The notes beneath the pieces were generated by a model. It was not told where the DNA came from. It searched no databases and saw only the letters and a program-made list of their open reading frames with translations. A DNA stretch of 64,000 nt, from positions 372,001 through 436,000 of the forward strand of contig NZ_JAFJYB010000004.1 in NCBI RefSeq assembly GCF_018777385.1. The letters are read 5' to 3'. The stretch is from Candidatus Symbiopectobacterium endolongispinus (GTDB lineage: Bacteria > Pseudomonadota > Gammaproteobacteria > Enterobacterales > Enterobacteriaceae). A program made the position numbers and the translations under genes. This document shows positions 41,279 to 51,925 of the stretch, piece after piece (within the stretch, counting starts at the first letter, position 1; every line of letters begins with the position of its first letter).

Positions 41279-42458
41279 GGTTGACTCTCCCGAACGGCGC
41301 GGCGCAAGCGATAACGCGGATCGAACATGCACAGGATACAGCCCAACTGCCATCATCCAGCTCTTCCCCCAGTGCAGCGTAAAGATTGCGGGTGATGCCC
41401 GCATCAATTGCCGCTTCCGTCATAATCATGCCACTGGTGGTGTAGAAGCGCTTTTCCGCTTTCAAGGTTGCTTCATGCTTGTCATTGCGGGTGATCACAA
41501 TGGTTCCTTTGGCGCTGTGTCAGTTGGGGCCAGCCACATCGCGCACGCCTTCAAAGGTAAAGCGGTAATCATGGATAAGCGCACTGTCACCCGCCTTCAT
41601 ATGTACATCCCGCTCAACGCTGTAATTTTGGCTGAACGCGATGCCCACGACGGTGACCGCAACACCAAGGTGAGCGCAAGTCATGCCCCACTGACTGCGG
41701 GACAACGACGCCAATCCACGCAGCAGACCGTGACGCCGGGTTGCATTGCTGTGCAGTTCGTAAAACGTCAGAAAGAACACCCAGAGCGCCATCGACAGCC
41801 CAACCACTGTCATGGCAATAATGGTGTCTTGCAACAGCCACGGCAGCAGCAGTTTACGCAGTGTTTGCGGCTCATCGCGCCGCCAGCGCACCAGCGGCCA
41901 CACCCCCAGCAGCAGTGCAAAAGGGGCCATCAGAACGGTAAACATGATGTTGAAGAACGGCGCACCAATAGAAATACTGCCAAGTCCGAGCTGCTTGTGC
42001 ACCAGCGGTAGCAACGTACCCAGTAATACCACCAGCGTCGCCGCCACCAGAATCAGGTTATTACCGAGCAGGAAGGTTTCACGTGACCACAGCGAGTTGG
42101 TGACCCGCGAGCGCACCCGGTTACCTTTGATGGCAAACAGCAGCAACGAACCACCGATCGCCATCACTAAAAATGCCAGGATAAACATCCAGCGCGAGGG
42201 GTCAGACGCAAACGCGTGCACCGAGACCAGCACGCCCAAGCGCACCAGGAAAGTGCCGAGCAGGCAGAGCGAGAACGCGCCGATGGCTAGCAGCAGGAAC
42301 GATGCCAATACCAAGGTAAATAGTACACAGGCAAGCGGACGTGGCAGCGCCATTAAGCGTGCATCCTGCCGCGTTGCCCCCCACAGCGGATAAATACCGA
42401 GCAATAACGCGACGCCCAGTGCCAGACACAGCAGATAATTCCCGACTTCCGGCATCAT
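41275..42458 (-). pseudogene. ccmF: Heme lyase CcmF, large deletion, stop and 3' fusion
   Basis: Starts [15 protein letters not shown]. Around residue 55 it jumps from TLVLASFLLL to AIGAFSLCLLGTFLVR, losing about 190 residues including the WWD heme-handling segment. TGA at 41520 follows FTFEGVRDVAGPN. The tail KAEKRFYTTSG ... ELDDGSWAV is then joined out of frame to the final MFDPRYRLRRAVRES codons, another deletion. About 395 codons remain of about 650. Overlaps ccmE and ccmG as in intact operons. Confidence 0.93.
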
Positions 42459-42940
42459 AAGCGGGCACCCTCTTTGGCCGTGGGCGATGGCTGATGTTGA
42501 TATTGCCCGTCCATGGCGGCTTTCACTTCCGGCGGCGTGTATTTTTCATCATGGCGCGCCATCACTTCTTTTGCCGCAATGCGATTTTCAGACTCCAACA
42601 CCCCCTGCGCCACCACCCCTTGCCCTTCGCGAAACAGATCCGGCAGGATGCCATGATAGGTCACTTACACCGATCCCTGAGCGTCATACACGGTGAAGTG
42701 CACGTGCAAACTTTATCTATCACGCCTTACGCTGCCCGGCATCACCATACCGCCAACGCGTAAACGTTGCCCGATAACCGGAATTTCCTGCGTCTCATTT
42801 TTTCCGTACAGAATTTCGCTGGGCGTATAGAAGAGATCGATATTCGAGCGTAACGCATAGAGCGTCAGACCAATCGTCAGCGCCAGCCCGCAAACAACGG
42901 CCACCATGGCATAAAGTCGGGTTTTGCGCACTACACTCAC
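42455..42940 (-). pseudogene. ccmE: Heme chaperone CcmE, two internal stops
   Basis: 162-codon gene in a single frame. The N-terminal anchor [22 protein letters not shown] and [21 protein letters not shown] are followed by TAA after SVRRDR, then SLHVHFTVYDAQGSV, a second TAA, and [21 protein letters not shown]. The heme-binding histidine motif VMARHDEKY is preserved. Both stops are substitutions, so the gene is dead by point mutation. Confidence 0.94.
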
Positions 42941-43155
42941 GGCATCACCTCCTCGGTATTCTGGCGCGCCTGGTGCTTACGCTGTTCACGCGCCTGCTGG
43001 CGCCCAATATCTCGCAGCAGCAGGCGACGATACCACAGGGTATGACCCAGCAGCGCGCAGAGCGGCAGCAGCGTTAACGCGGCCGCCAGCCAGACATAAA
43101 AGGCGTAGCCGCCCATTGCAAAGAATGCCTGCCAACTGGTAAAGGCGATATTCAT
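42937..43155 (-). CDS. ccmD: CcmD
   Basis: 72 aa, intact. One TM ([20 protein letters not shown]), a charged tail rich in R/Q/E. CcmD releases holo-CcmE from CcmABC. Overlaps ccmC and ccmE by 4 nt. Confidence 0.92.
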   Translation of the reverse strand: MNIAFTSWQAFFAMGGYAFYVWLAAALTLLPLCALLGHTLWYRRLLLRDIGRQQAREQRKHQARQNTEEVMP

Positions 43156-43890
43156 CGTGCGGCTCCTTTTGGATTAACCAGCGCAGCTACCCAGGAAGAA
43201 CGGCGCTGTTGTATAAGGATCAGGTTGCACAAACGCATCAGTGACACAGTCACAAACAGGCTCATAAACCCTAACATCATCAGTCGCAGAGGAAGACGCA
43301 TCGCCGGATCGATGGTTTTTTGCATTTTCGTCGACCAATGATGCAGGGTGTTCCACCACTCCACGGAAAAATAGATGATTGGCAGGTTCACCACGCCAAC
43401 CAGCACCATAATGGCTATGGCTCGCCCAGCCAACCGGCGATCGTCAAACGCGTTATAGAGCGCAATCACGCCAATATAGATAAACAGCAACACCAGCTCA
43501 GACGTCAGGCGAGCATCCCAGACCCACCAGGTGCCCCACATCGGTTTCCCCCAGGTGGAGCCGGTGGTCAGCGCAATAAAAGTGAATGCCGCGCCGACGG
43601 GTGCCATCGCTGCGATCGCCAACTCTGCCGTTTGTGAGCATTTACTCAATGCCCACACGGCAAAAATGGCCATGGTGGCATAGACGCCCATAGACCAGAC
43701 GGCGGCAGGCACATGCAGATACATGATGCGGTAGCCTTGCCCTGCTGATAATCTGCGGGTGCAAATCCAAATCCCCACACCAGACCGCCGATCAGTATCA
43801 CTGCGCTTATCAGCGCAAAGAGGGGAACAAGCGTGCCACAGCGGTGATAAAGCCGCTCCGGCTGGGTATGCTGATGGTTTTTTTCAACAT
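43152..43890 (-). pseudogene. ccmC: Heme-handling protein CcmC, two N-terminal frameshifts
   Basis: From ATG 43890 the frame is lost in T7 (43878-43884; eight expected). The next segment HQHTQPERLYHRCGTLVPLF, the first TM (ALISAVILIGGLVWGFGFA) and PADYQQG are in a second frame, and a one-base loss near 43735 leads to the third, GYRIMYLHVPAAVWSMG onward, open to the end. The WWD motif GTWWVWDARLTSEL and its flanking histidines are intact. CcmC loads heme on CcmE. Confidence 0.92.
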
Positions 43891-43953
43891 AATCGTGTGC
43901 TCACTTTGCGTAAAACGCATCTCTGCGGGACGATAAAATCTGAAAATCGATAA

Positions 43954-44610
43954 TCAATTCAGGCCTACCCGTAACGCCGCGGCAGTAGCGAACGGACACA
44001 GCGTTGCGCTACCCGCCAGAAAGGCCCCGAGGATCGCCAGATAGCCACCGACGGGCAGTTGCGTCATGGCGGCCTCAATGGCTGCCGTGGTAAAAATCAA
44101 TAACGGGATGGTGAGCAGCAGCATCAGCAGACTGAGCAGCACACCGCTGCGCCGTAACCAGACCGTTAACCCAGCCCCGATGGCGCCCAAAAAGCTGAGT
44201 GTTGGCGTGCTCAATAACAACGTCAGCGCCATCACTGACCACTCACGAAAGCTCAGACCAAACAGCAGAGCCGCCAGAGGAGAAAGCAGTGACAGCGGCA
44301 ACCCGCTGACCATCCAATGCACCGCCACTTTCGCCAGGACCACTAACGGCAAGGGCAGAGGCAGCAACGTTAACTGTTCCAACGACCCATCCTGATAGTC
44401 GTCGCGAAACAGGCGATCCATCGCCAGCAGTGATGCCAGCAAGGCGGCGACCCACACCACACCAGAAGCGATACGCAGTAACAACTGCGGCTCAGGCCCA
44501 ATCGCCAGCGGGAACAGAATGATCACAATCAGAAAAAACCACATCGGGTTAAGGATTTCAGCGTTGTTGCGTATCGCGACGCGCAATTCGCGCACCATAA
44601 GCCGCCGCAT
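43954..44610 (-). CDS. ccmB: CcmB ABC-type permease
   Basis: 218 aa, intact, six TM helices. Family marks: RELRVAIRNNAEILNPMWFFLIV, DGSLEQLTLLPLPL, and the final CPFATAAALRVGLN. CcmB with CcmA uses ATP to free holo-CcmE. The ATPase gene upstream is frameshifted. Confidence 0.95.
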   Translation of the reverse strand: MRRLMVRELRVAIRNNAEILNPMWFFLIVIILFPLAIGPEPQLLLRIASGVVWVAALLASLLAMDRLFRDDYQDGSLEQLTLLPLPLPLVVLAKVAVHWMVSGLPLSLLSPLAALLFGLSFREWSVMALTLLLSTPTLSFLGAIGAGLTVWLRRSGVLLSLLMLLLTIPLLIFTTAAIEAAMTQLPVGGYLAILGAFLAGSATLCPFATAAALRVGLN

Positions 44611-44632
44611 TATCGGTCTCCCTCTTCCGGCA

Positions 44633-45228
44633 CTAATTGATACAGCGAATTTTCTGAGTGCGCGGACGCAGCGGCTGATGCGTGGTAAGAATAATGATGC
44701 CGCCCTGCGTTACATGGTGCTCCATGCGTTGCGTCAACATATCGACACCGGCAACATCGAGCGCGGTCAAAGGCTCATCCAAAATCCACAGTGGGACATC
44801 CGTCAACCACAAACGCGCCAGCGCCACGCGGCGCTGTTGTCCTGCCGACAAGCGCGCGACGGGCACATCCTCATAACCTGCTAATCCAACAGCGGCCAAC
44901 GCTTGCCACAGTGAGGGCTGGCTGTGCTGCGGATAAAAAAACGCAGTTTTTCTTCCCCGGTCAACACGCCCTTGATGCCCGGCTGGTGCCCCAACCACAG
45001 AAGCTGCTGGTTGAAATGCGCCCGCACCCGATCCGTACGTTGTCCTTGCCAGTACTCCTCACCCGCAGCGGGCGTTGCCAAGCCGCTCAATATGCGCAAC
45101 AACGAGGTTTTCCCAACGCCATTCGCACCGGCGATCTGCACCATGTCGCCCGTGCTGGCCGTGAACGATAAGGCACTAAACAGCACATGTTCATCACGAA
45201 TGCAGACCACATCGCGCGCTTCGAGCAT
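44633..45228 (-). pseudogene. ccmA: CcmA ABC ATPase, frameshifted
   Basis: N-terminal frame: Walker [14 protein letters not shown], ending in [13 protein letters not shown]-terminal frame: [18 protein letters not shown], signature [15 protein letters not shown], Walker [14 protein letters not shown]-loop TTHQ. The break is A7 (44935-44941, plus strand); eight restore RFFYPQ. First gene of the ccm operon; an Fnr-like box lies about 100 bp upstream. Confidence 0.93.
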
Positions 45229-45322
45229 CAGGCGTTAACTCCTTACCTTATTGAGGGTTTTAGCATACCATGACGCCCTTGTTTCCCCCCGTCAGCGGCC
45301 TACTCATAAAGAGTTAATCTGT

Positions 45323-45336
45323 TTTATCGAGATCAA
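45323..45336. promoter_or_regulatory. Fnr-like box upstream of ccmA
   Basis: TTTAT-CGAG-ATCAA, 9 of 10 consensus positions (TTGAT-N4-ATCAA). Centred about 100 bp before the ccmA start. Position-based inference. Confidence 0.4.
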
Positions 45337-45366
45337 TAAAACCGACGATTGGGGGCAGTAGCGTGT

Positions 45367-46184
45367 TTATTGTTGGCTCTGCTGCAACAGCTTTGCCGTG
45401 TTAATGGCTTCTATCAGTTGAACCCGGTTAATGCGCTAGCTGTAACTATCGAGCAGCCGCTGCCAAAGGGCCACGGCAGCCGCGTAATCCGCGCGCAAGA
45501 AAGCGTCCGATGCCAACAACATCAACGCGGTCACTTCATTGGCATCCAGCGCCAGCGCGTTATCGATCATCTGCCGCGTCGCTGGCGTCATTATCTGACC
45601 GGACTGGTAATACAGCACGGTGGCTAATGCCGAATAGAGCTCGGCATTCTCGCCTTTCAACGCCATCGCTCGCCGGTAGGCGCGCTGTGCGTTGTCATAG
45701 GCGTTACGATAGAGGTAATACTCCCCCAGTTCGGCCCACAGCACGCTGTTATCAGGTGTGGCACGAATCGCGCGTTGCATGGTCGCAAGCTGTTTTTCCT
45801 GCTGCTGCGTGTCAGTGAAATCACGCAGCGGATCGGCAAGCCGCTGGCGTTCGACCCGTAGCGCTTCAGTGCGGTGACTCAGGGAATAGCCGGTAAAAGC
45901 GCTCACCACGATAACGGCAACGGCGATAACCAGCGGTAACATCGGCATCGTCTTCTGCACCGTCGCTGCGCGCTCGGCAACGGGCATGTCACTCTCCAGT
46001 TCTTCGCTCAACGCCTGCGCGTCATGGGCCGGGAGTTGCGTTTGCGCCTGTCGGCACTGCCATTGCAAAATACGCACGGGTAAACCGGATAACCGGTTGT
46101 CTGCTTTGTTTTTTTAACGGGAAGCAGCGGCCATAACAGGCCACTGACGATAACCACCAGCACAGCGGCAGCAGCGACTATCAT
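45367..46184 (-). pseudogene. nrfG: NrfG (CcmI-like TPR heme-lyase subunit), frameshift and stop
   Basis: ATG 46184 starts a TM (AAAAVLVVIVSGLLWPLL). T7 at 46109-46115 breaks the frame, which then reads [27 protein letters not shown], a second TM ([19 protein letters not shown]) and TPRs ([30 protein letters not shown]-type). TAG at 45436 cuts the last about 22 residues (ending LLQQSQQ at 45367). With NrfE and NrfF it attaches the CXXCK heme of NrfA. The CcmI-like N-terminal part makes it longer than E. coli NrfG. Confidence 0.85.
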
Positions 46185-46559
46185 GACCGCCCCCTGGCTT
46201 GTTGGCGTATCACGCGCCACAGGATGGCAACAACAGCCAGCAGCAGGAGTAGCGGCGTGAACCACAGCAGGCCGGTATGCATTTTTAACGGCGGGTTATA
46301 CTGCACAAAATCGCCATAGCGCTCGCTCATGAACGCCATGATGTCTGATTTAGTTTTCCCTTGTTCGACCATAAAGAAAACTTCATGACGCATACTGACC
46401 GCCACGGGCGAAGTAGACTCCAGTAGGCTTTGGTTTTGGCACTGCGGACAGCGCAATTCTCCGGCGATGTTCCGGACTGGAAAATGCCCAGGTATCGACC
46501 ACTTGCGCCGGTGCAACCACACTCAGTAACAGCAAAAGCAGCATCGCACGTTTACACAT
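46181..46559 (-). pseudogene. nrfF: NrfF (CcmH-like), small deletion with frameshift
   Basis: ATG 46559 gives a signal peptide (MLLLLLLSVVAPAQVVDTWAF) and SSPEHR, then the frame jumps; the second frame resumes at AGELRCPQCQNQSLLESTSP with the CPQC redox motif and a C-terminal TM. The joint (CATCGCC, about 46465) suggests loss of a short stretch between repeated ATCGC. Overlaps nrfE and nrfG by a few bases. Confidence 0.88.
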
Positions 46560-47926
46560 ACGCCCGCCTCCCGCGCAGCCACCCGAGCAGCGCGCCGCCG
46601 ATCATCAGCAGGCCGCCACCCCAAATCCAACGAATACCGGTTTGCACATAAAAACGCATGGCGTAGCGGTTCTCACCGGTTTTTTCGCCCATCACGGCGT
46701 ACCACTCGCGGATTGGTCCCCAGGCGATGCCCGGCTCCATCATCTGCTGCTGCCGTACGTTGTAGTGGCGGCGTTCCGGTGTGACGGTGGCGATGGGCTC
46801 GTCACCGCGAGAGATAGCAATCACCGCTTGTTCAGCGGTATAATTTTGCCCGACCAACAAATTAAGCTGGCGAAAATGGAAACGGTAATCCCCCAGCGCA
46901 ATCTGTTCACCCTGCGCGACATTGGCGCTGATCTCCTGTTTGCTGCCCGTAGAGAAGATAATCCCCAGCGCCAGCAGCGCAACGCCGCTATGTGCCAACA
47001 GGGCAGGAAGTTGCTGGCGTAGCGCCGTTATCGGTTGTAGCCACTGTGCCGCCAACATCCACACCACTAGCCCAGCACCGAGTGCAACGTTAACGCCCTG
47101 CGGCCACAGCATCAACATCGTCAGAACAGCCAATGCCAACGTGCCACCAACACGTCGCCTTGACCAACGCGCACTACGTTTCCAATATCCCCCCACCGAC
47201 AGTCCCATCAGCAGCATCACACCCGCGAAAGGCAGTAACACGCTGTTGAAATAGGGCGCTCCCACGGACATTTTGCCCCACCCTGCCAGCCCATAGACCA
47301 TCGGATAGAGCGTGCCCAATAACACCACCAGTGCGACAGCCGCAAATAACAACAGCGCCAGCAAAATAGCGATTTTTCCGCGACCAGCCACAAAAGCGTG
47401 CCGCTGGACGGTGCGTTGTGGAGCGCCACCCATAAATCAGCAGCGCGGCCATGCTTAGCGCGGCAAACAGGATAAACAGCGGCACGGCTCTGTCATGTTC
47501 AAGCGCAAAAGCGTGAACGGACACCAGAATGCCAGAACGCACGATCAAGGTACCGAGTAGGCTGAGGATAAATGTCAACATCGCCAGTATCATCGACCAA
47601 TGGCGGAAGATCCCACGCATTCTGGTCACGTATAAACTGTGCAACAGCGCCTGGCGGTGATCCAGGGAAGCAAAGAGGCGTTTTCTACCGGGTCCCAAAA
47701 CCACCAGCCGCCCCAGCTCGTTATAAGCCCACCACGACCCCAGCATGATGCCCAGCGTTAACGCACACCAAGCCGGCAGCGCCCACGTCCATACGCGCGC
47801 CAGTCGACACACATAGTGCCAATGGCGATAGCAGCCGGATGCGGTCAGCAGCGTCGTCGCCACGCCGATGGCGCTTGCAAGCAACAACGCAACATAGCCA
47901 AACTCTGGCAATAGCAACATCAACAT
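46552..47926 (-). pseudogene. nrfE: NrfE heme lyase (CcmF family), deletion, compensated frameshifts and a further shift
   Basis: Near residue 35-45 about 180 residues are missing (from ASGCYRHWHYVCRLARVWTW on). After [10 protein letters not shown] the expected WWD segment [17 protein letters not shown] is present only in the +1 frame; a loss of about 5 nt before it and of 1 nt after it cancel, leaving [17 protein letters not shown] in its place. Another shift near 47415 joins RPAARF to VAGRGKIAILLALLL. The C-terminal half is otherwise well preserved. Confidence 0.9.
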
Positions 47927-47941
47927 GCCTCTTGTCGGGGG

Positions 47942-48869
47942 CTACACAACGGTCAACTGTCCCGCATACAAAATAAAGAAACGCAGCAGCAACACACCGG
48001 TCAGGCTCATGCCACTGACGGCCAACACGCCATAAGGTGAGCGCCACCGATTGGCCCAGGGTTTTAGCAGCAACGGGGCGACTAACCCAATCCCCACCAC
48101 GCCACACCAGAACCATATGGCCCAAAATCCTCCCGTCAGCGCATTGACCAGTGCACGGTGTTTCCCCTCATCGCCCAATGCCAGACCGATAAAGAAGGCA
48201 AACAGCACAAAGATTTCCAGCCAAACGATGGGCGTTTCCAGCCGATGAATAAAGTGTGCCTCTTCACTGTGCGGATTGCGACGCGCACGCAGCGCCAGAG
48301 GAGATACCCGATAACAAAAACAGGATCGGCAGAATGGGGTTATTGAGCGGCGGATAGGTCTTCAGCGCCGAAAGCAGGGAGCCGGTGTAGGCCCCGAGCA
48401 TCACTGCCAGCACCAGCATCACGATATCCAGCGTTTTCATCAGCGGTGTCAACCGTGCCAGCACCGTGGGAAGAACGTGAAGTTTCGGCAACCAGCGCTG
48501 TTGCAGCCCAATCAGTTGCTGATCAAAAATCTTTGCCAGCCAGACTATCAGCACCGCCATGTAGACCTGGAACAGCATCACCCCCACCGACATCACGGAG
48601 GTAAAGCTGTAATGGAACATCAGTTTCCAAAACGTCAAGGGGCGCGTCAGGTGGAACACCAAAATCAGTAATCCCAATATAATCACGCTCGGGGCCAGCA
48701 ACAGCGTAGTGCGCATCAGGGTGCTGTCCGAGGTTGCCAATGCCGGGCGATAACGACGTAGCAACACCGACAGCGTGACCAATCCCGCGATCAGAAACAG
48801 ATAAATCGCGATAGGCCAGTCCCACACTAAGGAATCAAAGTGGAACGGGCTTGAAGAGACGGGCGTCAT
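47942..48869 (-). pseudogene. nrfD: NrfD membrane quinol dehydrogenase, frameshifted
   Basis: Multi-TM protein of the NrfD/PsrC family. The first 200 residues (FHFDSLVWDWPIAIYLFLIAG; GAYTGSLLSALKTYPPLNNP) end at SGISSGAA, where the frame changes near 48295; the rest (HSEEAHFIHRLETPIVWLEI, then LFAFFIGLALGDEG) is in the next frame. NrfD oxidises quinol and passes electrons to NrfC. Stop 15 nt before nrfE. Confidence 0.9.
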
Positions 48870-49536
48870 TGATGAACCTCCCCAAATTTAAACGGTACGC
48901 GATACATCTTGGGCCGCGTGCCCAGAGCGATTTTGTAGCGATAGGTCGCCCTTTGATTCAGCAGTCGGGAGATGTCGCTGTCCGGATCGTCAAGGTTGCC
49001 AAACGTCAACGCCTTCGTCGGGCACACTGCCACGCAGGCCGGCGGTTTTCCCTGTTTCAGATTGGTCTTGCGGCAAAAATCGCACTTGTCCGCGGTCTTG
49101 TTCTCAGGATGAATAAAGCGCACCTGATAAGGACAAGCGGCAATACAGTACTGACAACCGACGCACAGTGAAGGATCGACATCGATGATACCGCTTGCCG
49201 CATCGCGGTATGACGCCCCGTAGGGCAGACATCCACGCACGGTGGGTTGTCACAATGCTGGCAAGAGTGACGGAAAAACCGGTACTTCACATCCGGAAAC
49301 ACACCGATCGGCTCGCTGCGCCTAATCGTCAGGCGCGATACCCACTCTGGCACCTGATTGACGTCCCGGCAGGCTGCCATGTAGGCGTTGCAGCCAATGT
49401 ACAGGGATTCATCATGGACCATACCGTAGCGCACACCGTTGATGTTCAGCGTCTGCGCAACCACCTGCCCGGTGACGCTGGTGATGGCAATCAGCCCGCC
49501 CGTGCGAGCGATAAATTGACGACGAGAACAACTCAT
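48866..49536 (-). pseudogene. nrfC: NrfC 4Fe-4S protein, frameshift and two lost Cys ligands
   Basis: Tat-like start SCSRRQFIARTGG. The first cluster motif reads YIGCNAYMAAC where CIGCNACMxAC is expected: residues 46 and 52 are Tyr (TAC), each one G-to-A change from Cys. The second region CQHCDNPPCVDVCPTG is intact, then a one-base loss in a G run near 49218 shifts the frame; ASYRDAASGIIDV, CVGCQYCIAACPY and CDFCRKTN follow. It relays electrons between NrfD and NrfB. Confidence 0.93.
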
Positions 49537-50103
49537 GGCTGCCTCTGACCCAAATGCACGGAGGAAGGATTGAAAGCCGGGTTGTTGCGTTGATCGCTAT
49601 GGCAATCGACGCACAGCTTTATGCGGCCTTTGTCATCCAGCGCCTGCATTTTATCCTGTGTCGGGTGTAACTGATGGCAGCTGGCGCAGGCGACTTTCGC
49701 CATGTGAACATCGTGCGGCCAGAACGATTTCTGCAACTGTTTCGGGGTATGGCATGACATACAGACGCCGTTTTGCTGCTCTACCGTATACATCGGATCG
49801 TTAAAGCGCATCACGTCTTTAATCCCTTCACGGTGATGCAGACGGTTTACCGTGACAACTGGTGCAGGTTATCGGTTGCCGGTTCTGCGGGTTCATCGCC
49901 TTTGCGTGTTTCCCCTTCATGCCCTCTTCTTCCGGCTTATGGCACTGCAAACACGCCTCATCAGGGTTGCGTTGCGGCATTACCGTCCACCGTTTTCCAG
50001 TCGCTGTCTGAGATGCGGGTTCGGTCTGCCCCGGCACTGTCCAAAACATGCCCAGCACCAACACCCCGGCAGTTAATAACGAACGTAATACGCTCATATC
50101 CAC
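49533..50103 (-). pseudogene. nrfB: NrfB pentaheme cytochrome c, frameshifted
   Basis: A signal peptide (LLTAGVLVLGMFWTVPGQ) leads to hemes CLQCH and CTSCH; the frame then breaks near 49845 (after GKPS) and resumes [23 protein letters not shown], with hemes CMSCH, CASCH and CVDCH. All five heme motifs are unmutated, so the frameshift is the only lesion. It is the electron donor to NrfA. Confidence 0.92.
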
Positions 50104-50140
50104 CCCACGTAATGACCGCCCGCACTCGGGCGGTGAGGGG

Positions 50141-51577
50141 TTATTGGCTCAGTCGCCCGGCTGTGCGCGCCTGCTCATCCCACTGCGGCACCACTGTGTT
50201 GAGGAAATCCTGTTTCTCCGCGCTGATTTGCTGCATGTTGAGCCCTATCGCCTGCTGCGCTTTTTCTTTGGTGGAGATATCCGGCAGTTTGACCTCTTGC
50301 GTGATCCCTTTGGTCGCCAGCAGGCGCACCAGTTTGGTTCGAGCATCGGCCGCTTTATCCAGAGAGGTACCGAGCATTCTCAACCCTTCGTCCGGCGCAT
50401 GCATATGAATGCCGTGGGAGGCGATCGCCAGATCCCAGCGCCGCTGCGCGTGGCGTATGTCGGTCAGAATCGGCTGCATTTCCGCTTCGGTCGCGCCGGC
50501 ATCCCAGGCGGCTTTGGCTTCAAAATGTGCGTGAACCAGTTGCTCTTCCGCTTTGAGTTTCAGCGACCGGATAGCGGCTTTGCGCTCCGCCATGATACCC
50601 TGCATGGACGCTTTGTCTTGCGTGTGACAGTTGGTACAGGTTTGTTCGTAACTGTCGAAGGGGTTGCCAATTTTGTGATCGGTATACAATTTACCTTTCG
50701 CGTTCTTCACTTTCGGCATGTGGCAATCGATACAGGTCACGTTGTTTTTGCCGTGAATGCCCGCGCTCCAGGTTTCATATTCCGGGTGCTGCGCCTTGAT
50801 CATCGGCGCACGAGAGAGCGAGTTTGTCCAGTCAGAGAAGGCAATGGCATCATAATATTTTTCCATGTCCTCCACTTTGGTGCCATTGTCCCAAGGCAGT
50901 TTGACCGCTTTGTCTTTGCCGGAAAAATAGTACTCCACGTGGCACTGCCCACAGACCATCGCTTGCTGGTCGAAACGACCGGCTTTTTCAAATGACTTAC
51001 CGATCGACGCCATCCCTCTGGCGGCGTAGGGGCGGGAAAGCGTCAGGACAGATTTCCCCTGTGCGAACTCTGGCGAAGCGGTGTTGTGGCAGTCAGCACA
51101 GTCAAGATCGTTGACAATCTCTAGCCCGCCGCGTGCCCATTTTCCTTTGAAATAGCCGTCCTCCCCTTCCTGCTGAATCAGGCGGGCAACATCCGGACTT
51201 TTATAGCTCCAACACGCCATGGGTAGCGGACCGTCCTCAGCATTTTTGGGCGCCCCGGTACGCAAGGTTTCGCGCACATCAGTAAGAGCAAAAGCGTGGC
51301 CGCGCGGTTTGTTGTAATCCCGTGAAAACGGATAACCCGCCCAAAGAATTACCATATTCGGGTCTTCGGCCAGGGCATTGTGGCGCTCAGATTGTTCACT
51401 GGTCGCTTTCCACGAATTGTACTGATCGGGGTGTTTTTGCGTGAATGTATCGTTACGCGCTTCAACCGCGGCAGGCGCTTTAGCAGGCGCTGCCTCCTCC
51501 TCGTGCACGGGAAAAAGAAGAAAAAGGCTGGCTACCATGCCCCATAGAGAGGGGATTAACATGCTGATCCTGACCAT
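50141..51577 (-). CDS. nrfA: Nitrite reductase NrfA, catalytic heme motif mutated
   Basis: Pentaheme ammonia-forming nitrite reductase, full length (478 aa from ATG 51577; a GTG at 51601 would add 8) with no stop or shift. Regular hemes: CADCH, CGQCH, CIDCH, CTNCH. The active-site heme motif, CWSCK in homologues, reads CWSYK (Tyr codon TAT at 51203-51205, one G-to-A change from TGT). The heme would lose one thioether bond. The rest of the active site is kept ([27 protein letters not shown]). Start chosen because homologues begin near MVRISML. An Fnr-like box lies upstream. Confidence 0.93.
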   Translation of the reverse strand: MVRISMLIPSLWGMVASLFLLFPVHEEEAAPAKAPAAVEARNDTFTQKHPDQYNSWKATSEQSERHNALAEDPNMVILWAGYPFSRDYNKPRGHAFALTDVRETLRTGAPKNAEDGPLPMACWSYKSPDVARLIQQEGEDGYFKGKWARGGLEIVNDLDCADCHNTASPEFAQGKSVLTLSRPYAARGMASIGKSFEKAGRFDQQAMVCGQCHVEYYFSGKDKAVKLPWDNGTKVEDMEKYYDAIAFSDWTNSLSRAPMIKAQHPEYETWSAGIHGKNNVTCIDCHMPKVKNAKGKLYTDHKIGNPFDSYEQTCTNCHTQDKASMQGIMAERKAAIRSLKLKAEEQLVHAHFEAKAAWDAGATEAEMQPILTDIRHAQRRWDLAIASHGIHMHAPDEGLRMLGTSLDKAADARTKLVRLLATKGITQEVKLPDISTKEKAQQAIGLNMQQISAEKQDFLNTVVPQWDEQARTAGRLSQ

Positions 51578-51709
51578 GCGTATATGTCCGAATTGAGCCA
51601 CCCGCTGGCGGCCATTTTAACTATCTTGATGACAGCAATACGACATAACCCCAAAAACTGTCATGACATTACCCGCGACTATAAGTAGCAAAAAGATGCA
51701 TTCAAAATA

Positions 51710-51723
51710 TTGCTTTTAATCAA
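51710..51723. promoter_or_regulatory. Fnr-like box upstream of nrfA
   Basis: TTGCT-TTTA-ATCAA, 9 of 10 consensus positions, about 120-130 bp before the nrfA start. nrf operons are normally Fnr- and Nar-controlled. Nothing else was seen in 51602-51925. Confidence 0.5.
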
Positions 51724-51925
51724 AAATAAGAAGAAGTGATGAAATGTGTCAGCGTATTTATGAAGGCCGCCGCATATCCACATTTTTTTTGTGGCTTTAG
51801 GATCGGCAGCGTTCTGTTCGCCTTGCAAGTGGAGTGCGAAACCGCTATGGGATATGGCTAGCCAACGGTGGGGTTCAGGTGCCTACAGACACCTGATGGA
51901 TGGTGGGCAACGACAGGGGGAAAAG

